55,166 nt of DNA. Origin: an uncultured Photobacterium sp. (lineage in GTDB: Bacteria; Pseudomonadota; Gammaproteobacteria; Enterobacterales; Vibrionaceae). The stretch is from the NCBI RefSeq assembly GCF_947039875.1, contig NZ_CAMRAN010000026.1, forward strand, positions 1 through 55,166, in the 5' to 3' direction. The position numbers were made by a program, and so were the translations under genes. The notes under the pieces were generated by a model. The model made no database searches and had not been told where the DNA came from. It was given only the letters and a program-made list of their open reading frames with translations. Shown here piece after piece: positions 16,414-25,516 of the stretch (position 1 is the stretch's first letter; every line of letters begins with the position of its first letter).

Positions 16414-17442
16414 ATGACAAACGTAAACCGCAAAATCGTATTAGCATCTCGCCCTGTTGGTGCTCCAACAGCTGATAATTTTCGTTTAGAACAAACCGCT
16501 ATTCCAGCGATAGCTGAAGGGGAAATTTTACTGCGTAGTGTGTATTTATCATTAGACCCTTATATGCGTGGTCGTATGAGTGATGCTAAGTCTTATGCTG
16601 AGCCTGTTGCAGTCGGTGAGATTATGGTTGGTGGTACGGTATGTCAAGTTGAGCAGTCTAATCATGTTGATTTTGCACAAGGAGAGTGGGTGTTATCTTA
16701 TTCAGGTTGGCAAGATTATGCCGTTTCAAATGGTGACGGCTTAATTAAATTGGGTATGCAGCCAACACATCCATCTTATGCGTTGGGTGTGATGGGAATG
16801 CCAGGTTTCACCGCTTATATGGGCTTGCTTGATATTGGTCAACCTAAGCCAGGCGATACGATTGTTGTGGCGGCTGCAACAGGTGCCGTGGGTTCAATGG
16901 TGGGGCAGATTGGTAAAATTAAAGGTTGTCGCGTTGTGGGTGTCGCAGGTGGCGAAGAAAAATGTCGCTATGCCAAAGACGTGCTAGGTTTTGATGATTG
17001 TATTGATCATAAAGCTGATGATTTTGAGGCACAACTAGCAGCTGCTTGTGATAACGGCATTGATATTTATTATGAAAATGTCGGTGGTAAAGTCTTTGAT
17101 GCAGTATTACCACTACTTAATACGGGCGCTCGAATTCCACTATGTGGTTTGATTTCTCAATATAATGCCACTGAATTACCCCAAGGGCCTGATCGCATGT
17201 CGATGTTAATGGGCACGCTATTAGTTAAGCGTATTAAGATGCAAGGCTTTATTATCTTTGATGACTATGCTGATCGTTATGATGAATTCGCAACAGAGAT
17301 GAGCCAGTGGTTAGCGGAAGGTAAAATCCATTATCGTGAAGATTTAGTGCAAGGATTAGAAAATGCACCTCAAGCGTTTATTGGCTTATTAGACGGTAAG
17401 AACTTTGGCAAACTTGTTATTCAAACCAATCAAGCTCAATAA
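16414..17442 (+). CDS. NADP-dependent MDR oxidoreductase (CurA-like)
   Basis: A 342-aa zinc-less medium-chain reductase of the CurA/leukotriene B4 dehydrogenase group, which reduces activated C=C bonds of enones. Seen: SVYLSLDPYMRGRMSD at 42-57 (family hallmark), the nucleotide-binding stretch AAATGAVGSMVGQIGKIKGCRVVG near 152-175, and YYENVGGKVFDAVLP near 220-234. E. coli CurA is 345 aa. Strong ribosome binding site AAAGGA before ATG 16414. The operator upstream and the GST downstream make a role in electrophile detoxification likely. Confidence 0.9.
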   Translation: MTNVNRKIVLASRPVGAPTADNFRLEQTAIPAIAEGEILLRSVYLSLDPYMRGRMSDAKSYAEPVAVGEIMVGGTVCQVEQSNHVDFAQGEWVLSYSGWQDYAVSNGDGLIKLGMQPTHPSYALGVMGMPGFTAYMGLLDIGQPKPGDTIVVAAATGAVGSMVGQIGKIKGCRVVGVAGGEEKCRYAKDVLGFDDCIDHKADDFEAQLAAACDNGIDIYYENVGGKVFDAVLPLLNTGARIPLCGLISQYNATELPQGPDRMSMLMGTLLVKRIKMQGFIIFDDYADRYDEFATEMSQWLAEGKIHYREDLVQGLENAPQAFIGLLDGKNFGKLVIQTNQAQ

Positions 17443-17457
17443 TACGGCAGGTATATT

Positions 17458-18072
17458 ATGATCACACTACATCACTTAAATAAATCACGTTCAAAACGCA
17501 TTATTTGGTTATTAGAAGAGCTCGGCTTAGCGTATGAGATTAAGCCTTATTTACGTGACGCTGTTACTTTTTTAGCGCCGCCTGAATTGAAAAATATTCA
17601 CCCACTTGGAAAATCGCCAGTTATTGAAGACAATGGGGCGGTGATTGCTGAATCTGGCGCTATTACTGAATATTTAATTCAGACCTATAACCCTAATTTA
17701 GCACCTAAAGTGGGAACGCCAGCTTATATTGAATATTTACAATGGCTTCATTTCGCTGAAAGTTCGGCTATTTTACCGTTATTATTAAAGATGTTTGTTG
17801 CTAAAGATGGCGCGAAAACTAATTTCTTAGAAGGCTATGCGGACGTTGAAGCTGAAAAGGTTATTGGTTATTTTGAGCAGAGCCTTGAAGGCAAAACCTA
17901 TTTAGTTGAAGAGCGACTTACTGGTGCTGATATCATGATGTCGTTTATTGCTGAAATACTGCAAAATAACGGCATGATCGTTAATTATCCGAATATTCAA
18001 CGTTATCAAGATCAATTAGCAACGCATGATAAGTTTATTAAAGCAGATAAGATTGAGCAGCAGTTGGGTTAA
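17458..18072 (+). CDS. Glutathione S-transferase
   Basis: A 204-aa cytosolic GST. The N-terminal thioredoxin-like domain begins MITLHHLNKSRSKRIIWLLEEL, with the cis-Pro region GKSPVIED at about 51-58 and the glutathione-binding ESGAITEYLI at 66-75. The helical C-terminal domain carries the usual LTGADIMMSF N-capping segment near 155-164. It follows the reductase by 15 bp and ends at a strong terminator, so the two form an operon under the NemR-type operator. It would conjugate electrophiles to glutathione. Confidence 0.92.
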   Translation: MITLHHLNKSRSKRIIWLLEELGLAYEIKPYLRDAVTFLAPPELKNIHPLGKSPVIEDNGAVIAESGAITEYLIQTYNPNLAPKVGTPAYIEYLQWLHFAESSAILPLLLKMFVAKDGAKTNFLEGYADVEAEKVIGYFEQSLEGKTYLVEERLTGADIMMSFIAEILQNNGMIVNYPNIQRYQDQLATHDKFIKADKIEQQLG

Positions 18073-18090
18073 TCGTTATTATGGTTTATT

Positions 18091-18120
18091 AAAGGTCACT
18101 TTCGAGTGGCCTTTTTTATT
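18091..18120 (+). terminator. Intrinsic terminator after the GST gene
   Basis: AAAGGTCACT (18091-18100) pairs with AGTGGCCTTT (18105-18114), one G-T wobble, then T-run. Confidence 0.88.
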
Positions 18121-18215
18121 TTTATGGTTACCAAGAACTGTGATTATAATTGTTTATTCTTTAATAAATATTGATAAGATAATGAGTAATAATGACTTAT
18201 TTATAATATGGAAAT

Positions 18216-18836
18216 ATGATGAATCAACCCAAGATTAAAAATGTTATCTTTGATATCGGTAATGTTTTAGTGAGGTGGTCACCACTGGAAATAGTAAAAC
18301 TTACTTTTGGTGAGCAAGTAGACACGACCGAGTATGCGAAACGTATTTTTTTCTCCGATTTGTGGCAACAATTAAATAAGGGTGAGCTAACAGAATCACA
18401 AGCTAAATTGGCATATCAGCAACAGTTAGCATTTTCATTTCAGCAAGTTGAAGCTCTATTTTATTATATTAAAGAAACTCAGATTCAAATATATGGTATG
18501 CAAGCGTTATTAAAAACAGTGAAAGATACTGGATATAATGTCTATGCATTAACAGATAATGTTATTGAAATTGTTGAAACTTTACAGCAGAGATATAATT
18601 TTTGGCCGTTATTTGATGGTGCCATTATTTCGGCTGAGGTGGGTTGTTTAAAGCCTAATCCAGATATTTATCATTGTTTACTTACTCGTTATCAACTTAC
18701 GGCTAATGAGTGTGTATTTATCGATGATGTTTTAAAAAATATTGAAGGTGCACAACACGTTGGTTTGTATGGGATCCATTTTGAAAATGTAGATCAATGC
18801 CGTTTAGCGCTTAATGAACTTGGAGTGATGGTATAA
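18216..18836 (+). CDS. HAD family hydrolase (YihX-like phosphatase)
   Basis: A 206-aa HAD-superfamily enzyme. Motif I is FDIGNVLV near residues 11-18, giving the nucleophile Asp with Gly at the +2 position as in E. coli YihX (FDLGNVIV, alpha-glucose-1-phosphate phosphatase). Motif II is the ALTDN segment, motif III the Lys in GCLKPNPDIY, and motif IV FIDDVLKNIEGAQ. Likely a sugar-phosphate phosphatase; substrate unproven. Two ATGs in tandem at 18216/18219 follow AATATG without an ideal ribosome binding site. It stands alone. Confidence 0.85.
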   Translation: MMNQPKIKNVIFDIGNVLVRWSPLEIVKLTFGEQVDTTEYAKRIFFSDLWQQLNKGELTESQAKLAYQQQLAFSFQQVEALFYYIKETQIQIYGMQALLKTVKDTGYNVYALTDNVIEIVETLQQRYNFWPLFDGAIISAEVGCLKPNPDIYHCLLTRYQLTANECVFIDDVLKNIEGAQHVGLYGIHFENVDQCRLALNELGVMV

Positions 18837-19061
18837 CATTCTGGTGATAAAAATAGCTATCAGCGACTTGTAAACAATGCCCATAACGCAGATATATAAT
18901 GTTTAAGTTATAAATCAGTGAGTGCGTTATTTTGTTTTATTATAATGAATATATGTATTGAAATAAGTGGGTTGTGATAAACGAAGCATAGTGATTAGTA
19001 GTCGTACATGGTAAATTAAGAAACTTATTTAGTCTGTGTTGTTTTGAGTAAGGAATACATT

Positions 19062-19832
19062 ATGTCCCGATGGTTAGCCTATCATGGTGACAGTATCTAT
19101 TTAGATGAATTGATTTATCAGCCAGAACATTCATTAATTCAGCAAAGTGTCGAATCGAATAAAAAGCGCACTGTTCGTGTGAATGGCGATGGCTTTGGTT
19201 TAGGTTGGTATTCTCATCGTGCATTACCTGGCTATTATCATGATATTTTACCTGCATGGGGTGATGAGAATTTACGTTCGCTAGCACACCATATTAGTTC
19301 ACATCGTTTTATGGCACATATTCGCCAGTCAACAGGCTCTCAAGTTTCACGTGTCAATTGTCATCCGTTTGTACTTGATAATTGGATGTTTTTGCATAAT
19401 GGTCAAATTAGTGGTTTTGATCAGGTAAAATTCACGTTAGTACGTCAATTAACTGAAGAGTTATTCTTAAAGCGGGTTGGAACAACCGATAGCGAATTAA
19501 TCTTTTTAATGATGATTAAAAATGGTTTAAGAATTGATCCCATTGCGGCGATTAATCAGACGTTATATGAAATTGAACAAGCAATGGAAGATAAGTCGAT
19601 ATCAGGGCCATTAAAAACGTCGCTTTGTATCTCTGATGGTGAGCAGTTTTGGGTGGTGCGTTATAGCTCTGATCATCAACCACCTCCTGTTTTTATTCAG
19701 TGCTCAACAAATAAAACGATTCTTGCTTCTGAGCCATTAGATCATTCAGGTTCATGGCAAAAAATTCCTCGCCAAACCATTACACATATTGTGAATCATC
19801 GTTGTACACAGTACGACTTAATTATTGATTAA
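19062..19832 (+). CDS. Class II glutamine amidotransferase-like protein with Ser2
   Basis: A 256-aa Ntn-fold protein of the YafJ/EgtC-type class II amidotransferases. Family landmarks are present: RWLAYHGDSIYLDELIYQPEHSLIQQS at the N-terminus, GDGFGLGWY, HIRQSTG, CHPFVLDNWMFLHNGQISGF and TDSELIF. The family usually begins Met-Cys-Arg-Trp, with Cys2 as the nucleophile after Met removal; here codon 2 is TCC, giving Met-Ser-Arg-Trp. The ATG at 19062 is clearly right, with TAAGGA seven bases upstream; a TTG at 19044 would only bury the nucleophile position. Ntn hydrolases may use Ser, so the change may alter chemistry rather than abolish it. Confidence 0.87.
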   Translation: MSRWLAYHGDSIYLDELIYQPEHSLIQQSVESNKKRTVRVNGDGFGLGWYSHRALPGYYHDILPAWGDENLRSLAHHISSHRFMAHIRQSTGSQVSRVNCHPFVLDNWMFLHNGQISGFDQVKFTLVRQLTEELFLKRVGTTDSELIFLMMIKNGLRIDPIAAINQTLYEIEQAMEDKSISGPLKTSLCISDGEQFWVVRYSSDHQPPPVFIQCSTNKTILASEPLDHSGSWQKIPRQTITHIVNHRCTQYDLIID

Positions 19833-19851
19833 CCTGTGGTGTGTAATATTG

Positions 19852-19881
19852 AAAAGGCAGTCTTTAATAGGCTGCCTTTTT
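19852..19881 (+). terminator. Intrinsic terminator after the amidotransferase
   Basis: AAAGGCAG (19853-19860) pairs with CTGCCTTT (19872-19879), with flanking A and T residues. Confidence 0.85.
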
Positions 19882-19967
19882 AATATCTGCGATAATTATA
19901 ACCCACGATGTTCGCTGCTCTATTCTATTTTCTGTTTTTCGCGATTATAAATAATCAATAGCGTTAA

Positions 19968-21437
19968 TTAAGCACCTTTGAATGGGTAAGTTGCATTGGT
20001 GTCTGATGTCATTTTGGTAATAATTCTATTTTGGAGATTACTTGCTGTTGCCATTGCTTGATGAGTAACAGTTAATTCAAAATTGTTTAATAGCGTTTGT
20101 GCTTTTTGAGGATCAGTTTTATAGATTGCTAAATAGTCTTTTTGCGTTTGTGCCATGAGTGCGGTTTGTTTCTTTTCAAATTCGGCATAAGCTTTTTTTA
20201 CCATTGGTGCAAACTGATTATAGTCAGTCATCGCAAGGGTTTGTACTTTACGTAGCTGCCAATAGGCCGATGTATTATCAGCGATGGTGCCTACGCCTGT
20301 TTTGTAAATAGCCGGAATTTTTGCACCTTGATAAAATGCGATATAAGGGGTGAGATCGGTCATACCCCAGCCAATGTAAGCCACTTCGCCGATGGCCTGA
20401 GGTAATGCTGGGTTAATTTGAAGAATATGGGATTGATAGGTTCTAAATACTGAGATGGGACGATAAGTTTCTTTAGGATTAACGTTAGCATAAGGATCAT
20501 GTGAAGTACCTTGATAATGATTTCGTAGTCCTTGTTTAACATCATCGACCGATAATTTATGCGCAGGCTCAGCAAAAACAGGGAAAGCCTGTGGATCGGC
20601 TAAGGTTGTTTTAATGCCGTTACTGTACATATGCTGTAAGGCGTGTACGCGTGGATAATTATAAAGACGATCGTTGTTGCTATCGATGGAATAGGCGCGA
20701 TGAAAATTAAACTGACCATCTTGTTTGGGCTTGTATACACCTTGAGCAATAGCAAAACTGATCAGCGTTGAACTTGAAAGATATTTATCGGTGTTATCAG
20801 GATCAAATTGTTGTAATCGGCCTTGATTGGCAGAAACAAAATAATCGTTATTATCGAGTTTGGTTGCCATCCATTGGTGACCACTGCCTGTTTCTAAATA
20901 CCAGATCCCCGTTTTATCAACAAAAGCGACTCCAAACCCTTCTGCAGCCCCTTGCTTTTCAATTATCTTACCTAATAGCTGTACGCCTTCTTTGGCTGAT
21001 TTCGCTCGTGGTAAAATAACATTAACAATCGAATCTTCATTGATTCCTGTTTGTTCATTATAAGGATCAACGGCAAGAACAGTGGGGTTGTTATAAATAG
21101 TTTCCGTGGCTGACATTCCAATTCCAAGCTCATTAAAGCCTGCAGAACCAAAAGAAGTATCATGCGTTTTTGCTTTAGAGAAACTGCTATAAGCAAGACT
21201 GATTGCTGGTAAAGGGTAAGTAAACGCATTGCTGTTAGATTTGAACTTGCCTTGAGTATTCGTTTGATGAGGATGATTAAACCAGTGTGGATTAACTAAT
21301 GGGCTATGGTCTGCATTTCTCGCAATAATATAACTGCCATCAGTCGTCGCTTGATTACCGATAAGAATTGTTGTGCAGGCTAAAATTGACGGGGAAACTG
21401 TTGCCGCGACCACAGCGTAAAGTAATGTGTATTTCAT
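19968..21437 (-). CDS. Secreted C69 family dipeptidase
   Basis: A 489-aa Ntn-type peptidase of family C69 (PepD-like). Signal peptide MKYTLLYAVVAATVSPSILA is followed by Cys21 in ACTTILIGNQA, which becomes the N-terminal nucleophile after cleavage. Later landmarks include YIIARNADHSP, NELGIGMSATETIYNN and EGFGVAFVDKTGIWYLETGSGHQW. It would hydrolyse dipeptides in the periplasm or outside the cell. ATG 21437 is preferred over 21452, because the upstream ATG overlaps the GGAGAGG ribosome binding site. No transport gene is coupled to it. Confidence 0.9.
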   Translation of the reverse strand: MKYTLLYAVVAATVSPSILACTTILIGNQATTDGSYIIARNADHSPLVNPHWFNHPHQTNTQGKFKSNSNAFTYPLPAISLAYSSFSKAKTHDTSFGSAGFNELGIGMSATETIYNNPTVLAVDPYNEQTGINEDSIVNVILPRAKSAKEGVQLLGKIIEKQGAAEGFGVAFVDKTGIWYLETGSGHQWMATKLDNNDYFVSANQGRLQQFDPDNTDKYLSSSTLISFAIAQGVYKPKQDGQFNFHRAYSIDSNNDRLYNYPRVHALQHMYSNGIKTTLADPQAFPVFAEPAHKLSVDDVKQGLRNHYQGTSHDPYANVNPKETYRPISVFRTYQSHILQINPALPQAIGEVAYIGWGMTDLTPYIAFYQGAKIPAIYKTGVGTIADNTSAYWQLRKVQTLAMTDYNQFAPMVKKAYAEFEKKQTALMAQTQKDYLAIYKTDPQKAQTLLNNFELTVTHQAMATASNLQNRIITKMTSDTNATYPFKGA

Positions 21438-21828
21438 AAGATACCTCTCCATTGCCGTTAAAAAAGTACTTATTACTATAGAGTATAAAAATAGGGGTAT
21501 TTGCGTGAAATATCACACTCATTACATCGTTTAAAAGTATTAATTGATAACTAAGTTTGCATCTATTAATTTGAAATTTGTTTGTTCAGTAACTATTTTA
21601 TTTGCGTTGTACGAATGAGTTTAATGAGTATATTTGATGGTGTTGATTATTTTTATTTATCAATTAGTGGTTTTGTGTGACAAATTATAAGCTTCTGTTT
21701 TCAAATTACAATCCAATGAAATGATGTATTAAATTTCTTTTCCTTTGAAAATCATAGAGAAAATTTAACTAGCGTTACGGTTTAGATGCTGATAGTGTAT
21801 TTTCCCTCACACACAGCGTGAGACATTT
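21438..21828. promoter_or_regulatory. Divergent spacer between C69 dipeptidase and BCCT genes
   Basis: 391 bp, AT-rich, no ORF. A short dyad CTCAC-N7-GTGAG lies at about 21805-21821, just before the BCCT start. GTGA-AATA-TCAC near 21505 has a four-base spacer and so is not a CRP site. No regulator can be assigned. Confidence 0.35.
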
Positions 21829-23403
21829 ATGCGACGCAATACAAGTCAAATTAGTAATAACGCAACACCAAATATAGTTATGGGACTAAAAGGTTTAGAC
21901 AATAAACTTGTTCCAGCTCTAACGATTGGGTTTATTACCTTATTCGTTCTTTCTGCTTTAATTGATATGCCAGCTTTTAGCTCAATGATTCAAACATCGT
22001 TCAGTTCTGCTGCAAACAACTTTGGTTCGAGTTGGCAGTGGTTGATGCTGGTTAACTTTTTTCTAGCAGTAATTGTAGCGATCAGTCCATTAGGTAAAAA
22101 AGTGATGGGCAGTGTTGCTAAACCAACCATTGGTACATTCCGTTGGTTAGCAATGATCATGTGTACGCTACTTGCTGGTGGCGGCGTTTTTTGGTCAGCT
22201 GCAGAACCTATTTATCACTTCATGACTCCGTCTCCATCATTTCCAGGTGTCGAAGCGGGTACACTAGCCGCTGTAACACCAGCATTAGATCAAGCCTTCT
22301 TGCACTGGGGCTTTCTTGCCTGGGCTGTATTAGGGACGCTTTCAACGATTGTTTTAATGTATGCCCATCATGAACATGGGATTAAACTTCGTCCACGTGC
22401 TTTATTATTTCCACTTTTTGGTCATCGTCTAGAGAATCATTGGGTTGGCAGTGTCATTGACGCATGTTCAATTATTGCTGTGGCGGCGGGTACTATTGGA
22501 CCTATTGGATTTTTAGCCTCTCAGTTAGGTTATAGTCTTGAGTTATTAACGGGCTTAGAAAATAATACTCAATCTCAGCTTATTATTTTAGCTGTTGTTG
22601 TTGCTATTTATTCTGCTTCAGCTGCCTCAGGCATGGACAAAGGTTTACAGTGGTTATCACGTCTTAATGTTATTGGTGCGTTTGTACTGTTAGCGGCAAT
22701 GTTAATCTTAGGGCCAACAACTTTCTTATTGAAAGAGTTTGGTTCTGCGTTTGGTAGCTACTTACAAAACATGGGTTCAATGAGCTTGACGACCGCAAAA
22801 CCTGAATGGAATTTATGGTGGACATGGTTCTTCTGGGGTTGGTTCATTGGTTTTGCACCAATGATGGCGATCTTTATTGCCCGTATCTCTGAAGGCCGTA
22901 GTATTCGCAGTTTAATCTTATGTGTTGCTGTTGGTGCGCCGATTGCGACTAACTTTTGGTTCGCAGTGCTTGGTGGTACAGGTATTTCATTAGAACTAAA
23001 TAACCCAGGAGTGATTTCAGGGCCATTGAATGATGGTGGTTTACCTGCAGTATTGTTAGCAACACTGTCTAATTTACCGCTGAGTTATATTCTATTACCT
23101 GCGTTTTTAGTACTAACTACAACCTTTGTCGTTACAACTGGTGACTCAATGGCATATTCGATTGCGATGGTCGTTTCGGGTGATAATGAACCTAGTAGTA
23201 AGCACCGCTTATTCTGGGCGATTACCATGGGTGTAGTGGCTGCGGTATTGTTATTAGCTGGTGATGGTGGTTTAAATGCACTGCAATCCTTTATTGTTAT
23301 TACCGCGGTACCAGTATCCTTACTGATCGGGTTAACATTATTAAGTGGGCCTGTGGCTGCATTGAAAATGACATGTGCTTCTAAAACAGTAAAAGCTGCA
23401 TAA
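21829..23403 (+). CDS. BCCT family betaine/choline/carnitine-type transporter
   Basis: A 524-aa protein with about 12 TM helices. BCCT landmarks: GGVFWSAAEPIYHFMTPSP near 113-131, WGFLAWAVLG, the tryptophan-rich substrate segment WNLWWTWFFWGWFIGFAPMMAIFIARISEGRS near 326-357, and TTGDSMAYSIAMVVSG near 445-460. BCCT carriers take up quaternary ammonium osmolytes or carry out exchange. The substrate (betaine, choline or other) is not determinable here, and there is no long osmosensing C-terminal tail. Followed by its own terminator. Confidence 0.93.
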   Translation: MRRNTSQISNNATPNIVMGLKGLDNKLVPALTIGFITLFVLSALIDMPAFSSMIQTSFSSAANNFGSSWQWLMLVNFFLAVIVAISPLGKKVMGSVAKPTIGTFRWLAMIMCTLLAGGGVFWSAAEPIYHFMTPSPSFPGVEAGTLAAVTPALDQAFLHWGFLAWAVLGTLSTIVLMYAHHEHGIKLRPRALLFPLFGHRLENHWVGSVIDACSIIAVAAGTIGPIGFLASQLGYSLELLTGLENNTQSQLIILAVVVAIYSASAASGMDKGLQWLSRLNVIGAFVLLAAMLILGPTTFLLKEFGSAFGSYLQNMGSMSLTTAKPEWNLWWTWFFWGWFIGFAPMMAIFIARISEGRSIRSLILCVAVGAPIATNFWFAVLGGTGISLELNNPGVISGPLNDGGLPAVLLATLSNLPLSYILLPAFLVLTTTFVVTTGDSMAYSIAMVVSGDNEPSSKHRLFWAITMGVVAAVLLLAGDGGLNALQSFIVITAVPVSLLIGLTLLSGPVAALKMTCASKTVKAA

Positions 23404-23437
23404 TGAACGAGATGTAATTTTTACACTCCCTTAGCGA

Positions 23438-23471
23438 AAAAAACCGAAAGTGTTATGCTTTCGGTTTTTTT
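23438..23471 (+). terminator. Intrinsic terminator after the BCCT gene
   Basis: AAAAAACCGAAAG (23438-23450) pairs with CTTTCGGTTTTTT (23458-23470). Sits between convergent genes and may serve both. Confidence 0.92.
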
Positions 23472-23503
23472 ATGTCTCTATTTTGATAATTAGATAAGCC
23501 GTA

Positions 23504-24964
23504 TTATTTTGTTTCGATATTGCCTTGTTGTATTTTTGCTTTACAACGTTTAACTAAAGCATGGGTCATACCGCGGAAAATAAATAAATGCGCTGGCATC
23601 ATCGCGAACCAATACAGTAATCCCATAAAGCCTTTTGGATGCCACCATGCGCGAATATCGATAGTACGATGGTCACCACAATCTTCAATAGTAAATTCTA
23701 ATCGACCTAAACCAGGCGCTTTCATACCAAATAATAACGATAGGAAATGATTTTTTTCAAGGCTGATCACTTTCCATGAATCAATTTGATCGCCCAATTG
23801 TAATTGTTGAGGATCACGTCGATAACGCTTGAGGGCATTACCGCCAATCATGGCATCCATCCATTCTCGTATTCGCCATAATCCATTGGCATAAAAGTAG
23901 CCTTCTTCACCACCAACCAGTTGTACTTGGCGCCATAAGTCTTCACAACTGGCATCTGTTTTAAGCGTGTAACCGGCTTGTTTGGGAAAGTAGCCATAAC
24001 CTGTCTGCCAGCGTAATAGGGCATCGGGATCAAATCCCCAAATCTCACTGTTAACAACGTCAGTATTCATCGCAAGAGCTTCTTGAATCGCTTCTTCATA
24101 ACTAATTAAATGCTGAGGTATTCGACGTTGAAGTTCATGGCCATCAGCGGGAAGATCACAACTTAAACCGCCAATGAGCGCGCGAGCAATATTTGTTGGA
24201 ACCGACGTAATAAAACGGAGCCAATACGTGGCCATTTTAGGACTTAACCATTTTAATGGGATAACACGGATTGTTTTACCATGAACTTTGCTTAATCGAA
24301 CCATTTGATCTTTGTAAGTCATTTGTTCGGGGCCCGCGACATCTAAAATAAGATTTTTGTCTTGAGGACAATCAATAAGCTGAGTGAGATAATAGAGCAG
24401 GTTACGTAGGGCAATAGGAGAGTTACGTGAGGTAACCCAGCGCGGAGTTAACATTACAGGCAGGTGATACACAAAGTCTTGCATAACTTCAAATGCAGCA
24501 GATCCTGGGCCGATAATAATACCCGCCCGCAGTTCAGTGACACATTTACCACTGTCACGTAGAATATTTCCTGTCTCTTTACGTGCTATTAAATGTTTTG
24601 ATTGGCTGGTGGGGGATTGTAAAGCACCAAGGTAAATAAGGTGTTTAACGTCACTGAGGGCAAGATATTGACTAAAATGTTTAGCACAATCGAGTTCAAA
24701 TTCAATAAAATCATGACCATGATTCATGCCATGAACCAGGAAGTAAACGGTATCGATATTTTTAAATAGCTTAGTTAAATCTTGGTCAATATCTAAATCT
24801 AATTCAACTAACGTTAGATTATCGATATTTCCCCAACCACGTTTCTCTAATAGCTTGATGTTCCGTCCCGTTGCTGTTACATGGTGGCCTAGTTTTAACA
24901 AATTAGGTACAAGATGACTGCCAATATAACCAGAAGCGCCAACGACAAGAATATTTCTGCTCAT
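23504..24964 (-). CDS. SDR family oxidoreductase with DUF2867 domain
   Basis: A 486-aa two-domain protein. The N-terminal extended-SDR/NAD(P)-binding domain starts ILVVGASGYIGSHLVPNLLKLGHHV (GxxGxxG). It lacks a clear YxxxK pair, like atypical NmrA-type members. From about residue 330 a SRPBCC-like DUF2867 domain follows (LWRQVQLVGGEEGYFYANGLWRIREWMDAMIGG ... RAWWHPKGFMGLLYWFAMMPAHLFIFRGM). The last segment is hydrophobic and may touch the membrane. The family is widespread in bacteria with no settled function. Single gene, convergent with BCCT. Confidence 0.87.
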   Translation of the reverse strand: MSRNILVVGASGYIGSHLVPNLLKLGHHVTATGRNIKLLEKRGWGNIDNLTLVELDLDIDQDLTKLFKNIDTVYFLVHGMNHGHDFIEFELDCAKHFSQYLALSDVKHLIYLGALQSPTSQSKHLIARKETGNILRDSGKCVTELRAGIIIGPGSAAFEVMQDFVYHLPVMLTPRWVTSRNSPIALRNLLYYLTQLIDCPQDKNLILDVAGPEQMTYKDQMVRLSKVHGKTIRVIPLKWLSPKMATYWLRFITSVPTNIARALIGGLSCDLPADGHELQRRIPQHLISYEEAIQEALAMNTDVVNSEIWGFDPDALLRWQTGYGYFPKQAGYTLKTDASCEDLWRQVQLVGGEEGYFYANGLWRIREWMDAMIGGNALKRYRRDPQQLQLGDQIDSWKVISLEKNHFLSLLFGMKAPGLGRLEFTIEDCGDHRTIDIRAWWHPKGFMGLLYWFAMMPAHLFIFRGMTHALVKRCKAKIQQGNIETK

Positions 24965-25516
24965 TAAATAACCACTCTAAATTCCGTATTGCGATATAAA
25001 TAGACAAAAAAATCTGTTATTAAATTTTTTAATATCATCTTTAAATATAATGGCTTTTTATTGATTAAAAGCAATAATAAACTACAAAAGATGATAGTTT
25101 TTGCCGGCTAATATGATTATTATCATCGGGATCACTATGGATTTTAATGCATATGGTTGTGATTATTCATTTAATAACAAAATAGAGATATAACTTAGCT
25201 AAATCGGATGAATATTTAAACAATTCGTATGGTTATTAATTAGTTTGTATCGTTTTTATATATGGTTATTAAATCCAAATTAGAAATATAAAAATGGTTT
25301 TTATGGTTTTTATGGTTTTTTTAAGTCGAGTGGTAGCTACTTGTTATTAAAGAATATTTTTCAAATAAAAAACGTGATAAATGGTAATGCTTATATAGCT
25401 AAGTTGTGTTGTGAGGAATAGTATAGGTAATATTGAATAACTATTTATTTTAATTATTCGATTGTTAACATAAATAGTAGTTAATTTGTAATGTAAGCAA
25501 ACGTTGGTGATTGAAC
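24965..25516. promoter_or_regulatory. Long AT-rich divergent spacer upstream of the ABC operon
   Basis: About 550 bp with no ORF. A partial Fur-like dyad (TGATAATAATCAT on the minus strand) lies near 25112-25126. Three perfect tandem copies of the 9-mer ATGGTTTTT occupy 25294-25320. Either could affect transcription of the ABC operon; neither is proven. Confidence 0.35.
25294..25320. repeat. 9-bp tandem repeat, three copies
   Basis: ATGGTTTTT repeated exactly three times and followed by more T residues, about 200 bp upstream of the ABC ATPase start. A possible slippage site. Confidence 0.8.

Noticed and set aside
18216..18836. HAD phosphatase with missing acid/base Asp as a degraded enzyme
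   Set aside because: Gly at the +2 position is normal in the YihX-like subgroup, so it is not evidence of decay.
21500..21520. CRP-like dyad between C69 and BCCT genes
   Set aside because: The spacer between GTGA and TCAC is four bases, not six.
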